Assembly (NCBI GenBank): GCA_030044325.1
Contig: JASHWA010000499.1
Coordinates: forward strand, 1-5,223
Source: Bryobacteraceae bacterium
GTDB lineage: Bacteria > Acidobacteriota > Terriglobia > Bryobacterales > Bryobacteraceae
Length of the DNA stretch: 5,223 nucleotides
Direction of reading: 5' to 3'
Below are positions 1-5,223 of this stretch, piece after piece. Made by a program: the position numbers and the translations under genes. The notes under the pieces are model-generated. The model had not been told where the DNA came from. It searched no databases and saw nothing but the letters and a program-made list of their open reading frames with translations. How positions within the stretch are numbered: the stretch's first letter is position 1; each line of letters starts with the position of its first letter.

Positions 1-2227
1 CGCTCGCCGCGACCAGAAGCATGGTTCGCGTGAGCAGCAGCGCGAGAACGCTCGAAGCGCGCGCGCCCAGCGCCATGCGGATGCCGATTTCGCGCGTGCG
101 CTGCACCACCGCGTAAGCGAGCAGCCCGTACAGTCCCAGGATGCACAGCAGCGCCGCAAGACCGCCCATCATGCTCAACGCGGCGGTGGATTTGCGCAGC
201 GGCATCATCGGAAAATCGACCAGCTCCGATACCGGGCGCGCTTCGAAAATCGGCAGATCGGGATTGAGCTCGGCGACCATCCGCCGCGCGTCGTTGAGCG
301 CTTCGCTGTTGTTGTAGCGCGTGCGCATCACCAGCGTCGCCGAGCTGTTATACGACTGATCGAGCGGATCCCACACGGCGGGCGTGAGCGGCTCGCTGAT
401 CCACTGGTATCGTCCGGCTTCGGCCACGCCGACGATTTCGAGCCAGTCGCCATTGCGTCCGAAGCGGATGCGGCGGCCGATGGGATTTTCGCCGGGCAGA
501 TATTTTCCAGCGAGCGTCTCGTTGACAATCACCACTTTCGCCGCGCCTTGGCGATCGTGATCGTCGAAATCGCGGCCTGCGACCAGGCGCGTTCCGATCG
601 CGCGGAAATATCCGGGGCCGCACTCATAATGGAACGCCGCGGGAACGTCCGAGGGCGGCGGCTCGGGCTTGCCTTCGACGTAAAAAGAAGTGGTCGATTG
701 ATCGACGGAGAACGGCACGGAGTTGGAGATCCCGGCGGCTTCGACCCCCGGAAGCGCGCGCGCTTTTTCGATGAGCCGGTGGTCGAAATCCAGTCCCTGC
801 TCGGGCGTGTACTGGCTCATCGCGAGATCGACGCGCAGCGTGATGGCGTGCGCCGGATCGAAGCCGTAATGCATCGCGAGCGCCCGGTTCAATCCGCCCA
901 GCGTCATCGCGGCGCCGGCGAGCAGCACCATGCAAATGGCGATCTGGATTCCGAGATACACGTCGCGCAGATGCCAGCCGCGCAGCCAGCCGGAGGCGGT
1001 TTCGTTCTTGAGCGCCGGCGCGAGATCCACCTTCACGGCGCGCAGCGCCGGCACCACGCCGGAAATCAGCGCGGCCGCGAGCGCGATCGCCATGCCGAAC
1101 AGCATCACGCGCCAGTCCACACCGAACGAAGCGATGGGAAGATTGGCCGAGGGGACGCCCGCGGGCAGCGCCTCGCCGAGCCACACCGCCGTCAGAATCC
1201 CCAGCGCTCCGCCCGCCGCGCCGAGCAGCAGCGTTTCGATCAGCATCATGCGGACGATCGTGCCGCGGCCCGCGCCGATCGCCAGGCGAATCGCGATCTC
1301 CTTGCGCCGGTCGGCCGCGTGCGCCAGAATCAGGCCGGAAAGATTGGTGCATGCGACCAGCAGAGTCAGCCCCGCTACGATCATCATCGCGATTCCCATC
1401 GCCGAAATCATGTTGCCAATACCGGCTCCGATCAGTCCCGGCGGCGAAAGCGTGATCGTCAGCCCGGCGTCGACATCGGGATGCTCGCGAGCGATCTGCG
1501 ATGCGAGCACGGCGAGAGACGCTTCGGCCTGCCCCATCGAAACCCCAGGTTTGAGGCGCGCGATCGTCCACGCGTCGCGAGTCCGCCGCTCCGCACGCCA
1601 GTCGCGCCCTTCGATCGTGTGAATCACCGAAAACGGCACCCACATTTCGGATTCGAGCAGCCGCTCGGTGCCGTTGAATCCGGGCGGGGCGACGCCGATG
1701 ATGGTGAAACGCCCGCCGTTGATCTTCACGCTTCGTCCGATGACCTCCGCGTCGGCGCCGAAGCGCTGCTGCCAGCAGGAGTAACTGATCACCGCGACGG
1801 GGCTGGGCGATGTGCCGTCGTCGCCCGAGTCGATGAAGCGGCCGCGCCACGGAGAGATGCCCAGCATCTCGAAATAATTTCCGCTCACCAGCAAACCCCA
1901 GATGCGCGCGTTCGCGCCGGTGAGGCTCAGCGCCATAGGCATCATGCGCGTCGCCGCGTAGGAGGAAAAAACCTGGTTGCGATCGCGAATATCGAGATAA
2001 TCGGGAAAAGAAACGCCCGGGCCGGGCTCGTGCTTTCCGAAATTGAGCGTGACCAGGCGATTCGGATCGGCGACGGGAAGCGGGCGCACCAGGATTCCGT
2101 TGACGAAGGTGAAAATGGTCGCGTTCAGCCCCACTCCGAGGGCGAGCGTCGCCAGCGCGACGATCAAAAATCCGGGCTTTCCCATCAGCCGGCGCGCTGC
2201 GTAGACGACGTCTTTCCAGATCGCCAT
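1..2227 (-). CDS. ABC transporter permease, MacB/FtsX-type duplicated orphan permease (ADOP-like), 3' end outside the window
   Basis: Integral inner-membrane permease of the MacB/FtsX family; 742 codons are present with no internal stop, and the C-terminus continues past base 1. The chain has two similar halves. Half one has an N-terminal membrane segment (about residues 18-38, followed by the typical NGILVRPLP), a MacB-like periplasmic domain (about 45-265) and three membrane segments (about 275-302, 327-350, 374-397), with the conserved loop RRKEIAIRLAIGAG at 307-320. Half two repeats this: a membrane segment at 423-445, a periplasmic domain at about 455-670, a membrane segment at 682-708 and the loop RTREIGIRMALGA at 710-722. 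This duplication matches the roughly 800-residue ADOP permeases abundant in Acidobacteria, so perhaps 60-70 residues (the last membrane segments) are missing. The ATG at 2227 fits the usual family start (short basic lead, then the hydrophobic segment), but no clear ribosome-binding site precedes it. No ATPase or membrane-fusion partner lies in the window. The substrate is unknown; such permeases are often annotated as macrolide/lipoprotein exporters by similarity only. Confidence 0.93.
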   Translation of the reverse strand, partial: MAIWKDVVYAARRLMGKPGFLIVALATLALGVGLNATIFTFVNGILVRPLPVADPNRLVTLNFGKHEPGPGVSFPDYLDIRDRNQVFSSYAATRMMPMALSLTGANARIWGLLVSGNYFEMLGISPWRGRFIDSGDDGTSPSPVAVISYSCWQQRFGADAEVIGRSVKINGGRFTIIGVAPPGFNGTERLLESEMWVPFSVIHTIEGRDWRAERRTRDAWTIARLKPGVSMGQAEASLAVLASQIAREHPDVDAGLTITLSPPGLIGAGIGNMISAMGIAMMIVAGLTLLVACTNLSGLILAHAADRRKEIAIRLAIGAGRGTIVRMMLIETLLLGAAGGALGILTAVWLGEALPAGVPSANLPIASFGVDWRVMLFGMAIALAAALISGVVPALRAVKVDLAPALKNETASGWLRGWHLRDVYLGIQIAICMVLLAGAAMTLGGLNRALAMHYGFDPAHAITLRVDLAMSQYTPEQGLDFDHRLIEKARALPGVEAAGISNSVPFSVDQSTTSFYVEGKPEPPPSDVPAAFHYECGPGYFRAIGTRLVAGRDFDDHDRQGAAKVVIVNETLAGKYLPGENPIGRRIRFGRNGDWLEIVGVAEAGRYQWISEPLTPAVWDPLDQSYNSSATLVMRTRYNNSEALNDARRMVAELNPDLPIFEARPVSELVDFPMMPLRKSTAALSMMGGLAALLCILGLYGLLAYAVVQRTREIGIRMALGARASSVLALLLTRTMLLVAAS

Positions 2228-2374
2228 GGATTTATAAACGCACGCGCACGGCCACAAGTTGCGCTGAAAGCTCAGTCGGTTGCGTGATCGGCGCGTTCGC
2301 GCGCGGGACCCGGGTGTCCGTAAATGAACGCCCGCGCCAATCGCCTCACGCGGCTGTGATATAAAGGAGCGCGT
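2228..2374. other. Divergent intergenic region between the permease and the zinc-ribbon gene
   Basis: This 147-bp gap must hold the promoters of both flanking genes. On the minus strand TATAAA (within tttataaa, 2231-2238) lies only 3 nt before the permease ATG, which is too close for an ordinary -10 box of that start. On the plus strand TATAAA (2360-2365) runs directly into the ribosome-binding site of the downstream gene. No convincing -35 box accompanies either. An 8-bp palindrome, ACCCGGGT, lies at 2308-2315, inside a weak GGAC/GTCC inverted repeat (2306-2319); it could be an operator half-site arrangement or chance in GC-rich DNA. No RNA gene or coding region is apparent. Confidence 0.5.
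2364..2369 (+). promoter_or_regulatory. Ribosome-binding site of the zinc-ribbon gene
   Basis: AAGGAG lies 5 nt before the GTG at 2375 and 11 nt before an in-frame ATG at 2381. The spacing slightly favours the GTG, but the ATG, which would shorten the protein by only two residues, remains possible. Confidence 0.65.
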
Positions 2375-2659
2375 GTGAATATGGCGCTCGACGAAAAAGC
2401 CTTTTATCGTGAATCGCAGACTACCAAGCCGGCGACGCTCAATTGCCCCTTCTGCCGGACATCGGACAGCTACGAGCTGCGCTGGGTGGTGCGCCGGAAA
2501 ATCGAGCAGGCGCCGCGTGGCGCCGATGAGCGCGACCGCGCGCGCTTCGCCAAGTTCGCCAGCTATATCGTGCTGGTCGACGACAAGGCGGTGTGCAAGA
2601 ACATGCGGTGCCGGAAACGTTTCGACATTTCGGGGATCAAGACCATGGCGTTCATCTAG
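2375..2659 (+). CDS. Small conserved-type protein with a probable zinc ribbon, function unknown
   Basis: A 94-residue cytoplasmic protein (92 if translation starts at the ATG at 2381). It has two cysteine pairs, C24-P-F-C27 and C74-K-N-M-R-C79, separated by 46 residues that include a charged stretch (about 40-60) and a short beta-like hydrophobic run (SYIVLVDD, 63-70). This is the pattern of a zinc ribbon, in which four cysteines hold one structural zinc; the second pair is CxxxxC rather than the usual CxxC. There is no signal peptide and no membrane segment. I do not recognise a named family. The SRPBCC-domain gene follows 26 nt later on the same strand, so the two are probably co-transcribed. 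Such ribbons may bind nucleic acid or protein, but nothing here fixes the role. It is likely a real gene because of its ribosome-binding site, ordinary composition and structured motif. Confidence 0.8.
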   Translation: MNMALDEKAFYRESQTTKPATLNCPFCRTSDSYELRWVVRRKIEQAPRGADERDRARFAKFASYIVLVDDKAVCKNMRCRKRFDISGIKTMAFI

Positions 2660-2676
2660 GCGCCTGGTCGCGGAAT

Positions 2677-2682
2677 AGGAGG
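2677..2682 (+). promoter_or_regulatory. Ribosome-binding site that decides the SRPBCC gene start
   Basis: A perfect AGGAGG, extended by further G residues, sits 3 nt before the ATG at 2686. The reading frame is open back to an ATG at 2593 inside the previous gene. That longer start has no comparable site and would add 31 residues that do not fit the SRPBCC fold, so 2686 is chosen. Confidence 0.75.
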
Positions 2683-2685
2683 GGT

Positions 2686-3114
2686 ATGGCGGATATTCGA
2701 CACGCGATCCAGATCGCGGCGCCGGCCGCGAGAATTTATCCCCTGGTCGCGACGGCTCAGGGTTTCGGCAGATGGTGGGCGGCGGATGTGACGGAATCGG
2801 ACGGCCGCGTGGAGCTGGGGTTTTTCAATCGCACGACCGTTTATGTGCTGCGGCTCGCGGGAGCCGCAGCGCCCACGCACGCCGGATGGTTGTGCGAATC
2901 GGGCCGGGAGTGGAGCGGGACGCGGATCGATTTCCGGCTCGAACCGAAGGGCGCCGCGACGCTCCTGCGCTTCACCCACGCGGGATGGGCGGCGGAGACG
3001 GATTACTTCGTCTCCTGCAACACCACGTGGGGTGAATTGATGTTCCGATTGAAAGCCGCGGCGGAGGAAAAGTCGGCGGGGCCGCTGTTTTTGGCGGCGT
3101 CGATGGCGTATTAG
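2686..3114 (+). CDS. SRPBCC (START-like / AHSA1-type) domain protein
   Basis: A 142-residue soluble protein that is essentially one SRPBCC domain, the helix-grip fold that encloses a hydrophobic ligand cavity. The N-terminus reads like the family signature: a first strand (IRHAIQIAAPAARIYPLVA, about 4-22) leading into a helix, then GFGRWWAAD (26-34), the equivalent of the common 'gl.rWw' motif. Strands follow at about 41-57, 66-71, 78-85 and 91-98, and the family's long C-terminal helix is at about 113-128 (TTWGELMFRLKAAAEE). Length is normal for a stand-alone domain. No catalytic residues can be assigned; members include ligand carriers, cyclases and Aha1-like proteins, so the ligand is unknown. 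It probably shares a transcript with the upstream zinc-ribbon gene. Its TAG stop (3112-3114) overlaps the stop of convergent hicB. Confidence 0.85.
   Translation: MADIRHAIQIAAPAARIYPLVATAQGFGRWWAADVTESDGRVELGFFNRTTVYVLRLAGAAAPTHAGWLCESGREWSGTRIDFRLEPKGAATLLRFTHAGWAAETDYFVSCNTTWGELMFRLKAAAEEKSAGPLFLAASMAY
3066..3092. terminator. Possible weak bidirectional terminator inside the SRPBCC gene end
   Basis: A 4-bp GC stem, CGGC (3074-3077) and GCCG (3081-3084), with a GGG loop is flanked by AAAA (3068-3071) on the left and TTTTT (3088-3092) on the right. Read on the minus strand the hairpin is followed by ACTTTTCC, about 27 nt after the hicB stop, a sensible place to end the glnA-hicAB transcript. 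Read on the plus strand it would end the message before the SRPBCC stop codon, so use in that direction is less likely. The stem is short and the call is tentative. Confidence 0.22.
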
Positions 3115-3323
3115 GCCGGGAGCTCGACCTCGATTTCGCGCACGATCGAACCCGGCGGGAACTCCGGTCTCACGCTCTCAAAATAGGTCCGAATCGCGAC
3201 GGCGGCGCGCTCGGTGAGTTCCTCAACCGAGCGGCCGGTCACAACGATGGTGGGGAGTTCCGGCACGTACGCGCTGAAGCTCCCCCCCTCGCCTTCGATT
3301 ACGAGCGAATATTTGCGGATCAT
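3111..3323 (-). CDS. hicB: HicB-family antitoxin (short form)
   Basis: A 70-residue protein, the presumed antitoxin that binds and blocks the adjacent HicA toxin. It matches the HicB-like N-terminal fold: a first strand (YSLVIEGE, 5-12), the hallmark (F/Y)SAYVPELP at about 16-24 (consensus 'y.ayvPdLpGc'), then VVTGRSVEELTERAAVAIRTYF (27-48), which is the 'tG.t.eEa..n..eai..yl' helix, and a final beta strand (about 59-68). The usual glycine-cysteine after the LP motif is replaced by TI. It ends without the ribbon-helix-helix or helix-turn-helix domain that longer HicB proteins use to bind their promoter, so autoregulation through DNA binding is not evident. Its ATG overlaps the hicA stop by 4 nt (ATGA), and AAGGA lies 6 nt upstream. 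Its TAA stop overlaps the stop of the convergent SRPBCC gene. Confidence 0.85.
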   Translation of the reverse strand: MIRKYSLVIEGEGGSFSAYVPELPTIVVTGRSVEELTERAAVAIRTYFESVRPEFPPGSIVREIEVELPA

Positions 3324-3517
3324 TCATCTTCCTTGATACCAGTTTGCCTCAAGATCGCGCGCAATGTCCCAAGCCGAACGTCGTCGCCCGAACTTCCGGA
3401 CACAATCGTAATCCGCCCTTCGGAATTGCGGAACACGCGATGGTCGCCGTTGGTTCGAACATGCCGCCAGCCGTGCTTCTCGAGGATCTTGATCAGCTCG
3501 CGGACCTTCAGCGGCAC
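3320..3517 (-). CDS. hicA: HicA-family mRNA interferase toxin
   Basis: A 65-residue protein of the HicA (YcfA-like) family: small double-stranded-RNA-binding-fold toxins that cleave mRNA and stop growth until neutralised by HicB. The family order is complete: helix (KVRELIKILEKHGW, 4-17), strand with RTNGDHRVFRN (21-31) holding the conserved catalytic-type histidine H26 (family motif 'kGSHhiy'), strand EGRITIVSG (33-41), then the signature LGTLRAILRQTGI (49-61). In this copy D replaces the usual serine before the histidine, and the central loop reads SGSSGDDV where HGGKDL-like sequence is common. Start is GTG at 3517; no ribosome-binding site is visible. The glnA stop is only one codon upstream and in the same frame, so translation probably depends on ribosomes finishing glnA. 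hicB follows with a 4-nt overlap, the usual toxin-first order of this system. Confidence 0.87.
   Translation of the reverse strand: MPLKVRELIKILEKHGWRHVRTNGDHRVFRNSEGRITIVSGSSGDDVRLGTLRAILRQTGIKEDE
3328..3334 (-). promoter_or_regulatory. Ribosome-binding site of hicB, inside hicA
   Basis: AAGGAAG on the minus strand, with the AAGGA core ending 6 nt before the hicB ATG at 3323. It lies in the last codons of hicA and gives the antitoxin its own initiation site, in contrast to hicA. Confidence 0.6.
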
Positions 3518-3520
3518 GCT

Positions 3521-4945
<1,425 letters not shown>

Positions 4946-5050
4946 ATCACTAGAGGATAGCCGGTTGTGAAGCGTAGCGGGGATAGAAAATTTGAATGAG
5001 AGCGATAACCCGATCTTGTCCGTGAGCGCTGAAAAGCGGTATACAGGTTC
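4946..5050. other. Divergent intergenic region between glnA and the serine hydrolase
   Basis: This 105-bp gap should contain the glnA promoter (minus strand) and the hydrolase promoter (plus strand). For glnA I find no sigma-54 GG-N10-GC element, no convincing -35/-10 pair and no Shine-Dalgarno sequence before the ATG. The region is more AT-rich around 4983-5000 than its surroundings, which would suit a promoter. The plus-strand promoter candidate is listed separately. Confidence 0.5.
5016..5045 (+). promoter_or_regulatory. Candidate sigma-70-type promoter of the serine hydrolase gene
   Basis: TTGTCC (5016-5021) and TATACA (5040-5045) are separated by 18 bp; each matches the -35 or -10 consensus at four of six positions. 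Transcription would begin at about 5052, essentially at the ATG (5051), which would give a leaderless or nearly leaderless message. The only ribosome-binding-like sequence is a weak AGG 3 nt before the ATG, which agrees with that reading but does not prove it. Confidence 0.3.
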
Positions 5051-5223
5051 ATGCTCCGAAAGCTCTCGCTTGTAGCCGTCGCCGCCGCCCTCTGTTTCGC
5101 GCAGGACACCGCCCGAATGGACCAGGTGGTCGAATCCTACGTCGCCGGCAATCACTTCATGGGATCCGTGCTCGTCGCGCGCGGCGATAAGGTGCTCTTC
5201 AGCAAGGCCTACGGCTCGGCGGA
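5051..5223 (+). CDS. Secreted beta-lactamase-fold serine hydrolase (PF00144 type), 5' part only
   Basis: The first 57 codons of a gene that runs off the right edge. The N-terminus is a signal peptide: basic MLRK, hydrophobic core LSLVAVAAALCF (5-16) and an A-Q cleavage site after A17, so the protein is exported; the cysteine at 15 does not form a good lipobox. The mature start has a helix (ARMDQVVESYVAG, about 21-33), then FMGSVLVARGDKVLFSKAYGSA (36-57), which matches the opening of class C beta-lactamase/penicillin-binding-protein-like hydrolases ('f.GsvlVa.dGkvl...gyG.a'). The catalytic SxxK motif, expected further on, is outside the window, so activity cannot be judged; such proteins may be esterases, peptidases or D-amino-acid hydrolases and should not be called antibiotic resistance genes from this. 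The gene is divergent from glnA. Confidence 0.85.
   Translation, partial: MLRKLSLVAVAAALCFAQDTARMDQVVESYVAGNHFMGSVLVARGDKVLFSKAYGSA

Noticed and set aside
624..1850. Open frame of 408 codons on the minus strand
   Set aside because: Alternative frame inside the permease gene; arginine-rich and low in hydrophobic segments, with no recognisable domain.
548..2287. Open frame of 579 codons on the plus strand
   Set aside because: It lies antisense to the permease gene, is extremely rich in Arg, His and Asp as expected from the complement of GC-rich codons, and shows no domain. The minus-strand frame gives a clear MacB/FtsX permease.
2304..2320. Inverted repeat around ACCCGGGT as a terminator or a defined operator
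   Set aside because: The stem is only a few base pairs and has no T-tract, and a single 8-bp palindrome is expected by chance in GC-rich DNA. It is mentioned only as content of the intergenic region.
2409..2678. 89-codon frame overlapping the zinc-ribbon gene
   Set aside because: Frame-shifted, Arg/Ser-rich shadow without a ribosome-binding site; the neighbouring frame has the cysteine-pair motif and a good site.
2593..2685. Upstream start for the SRPBCC protein overlapping the zinc-ribbon gene
   Set aside because: The strong AGGAGG before 2686 and the fit of the first beta strand to the domain favour the shorter protein.
4946..5155. 70-codon N-terminal extension of glnA up to an ATG at 5155
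   Set aside because: The added residues resemble nothing in glutamine synthetases and lie opposite the start and signal peptide of the hydrolase gene; the ATG at 4945 gives the normal family length.

Overview
The window is high-GC bacterial DNA with tightly packed genes. It most resembles a member of the Acidobacteriota, of the Bryobacterales/Solibacter type. This is inference, resting on the large two-unit MacB/FtsX-type orphan permease (the 'ADOP' permeases that are greatly expanded in Acidobacteria), the GC-rich codon use and the secreted beta-lactamase-fold serine hydrolase. No rRNA, tRNA, CRISPR array, insertion sequence or long repeat is visible.

Layout from left to right. Bases 1-2227 (minus strand) hold the first 742 codons of an ABC-transporter permease whose 3' end lies beyond base 1. 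A 147-bp divergent gap (2228-2374) follows. Then come two short plus-strand genes: a 94-residue protein with two cysteine pairs, probably a zinc ribbon (2375-2659), and a 142-residue SRPBCC/START-like protein (2686-3114). Facing them is a minus-strand block: glnA, a class I glutamine synthetase (4945-3521), then a hicA-type toxin gene (3517-3320) and a hicB-type antitoxin gene (3323-3111). A 105-bp divergent gap (4946-5050) separates glnA from the start of a secreted serine hydrolase gene on the plus strand (5051 to the window end).

The genes do not form one pathway. glnA is the housekeeping gene: ammonia assimilation, with the adenylylation tyrosine and active-site residues present. The most unusual feature is how hicAB is attached to it. 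The hicA start codon lies one codon after the glnA stop and in the same frame, with no room for a terminator and no visible ribosome-binding site. hicB overlaps hicA by 4 nt and has its own good ribosome-binding site. hicB then ends inside the stop codon of the convergent SRPBCC gene, so three minus-strand genes and one plus-strand gene are joined without any intergenic DNA.

I do not see a clearly new biological system. The points most worth checking are the glnA-hicA junction, the convergent stop-codon overlap and the uncharacterised zinc-ribbon/SRPBCC pair.
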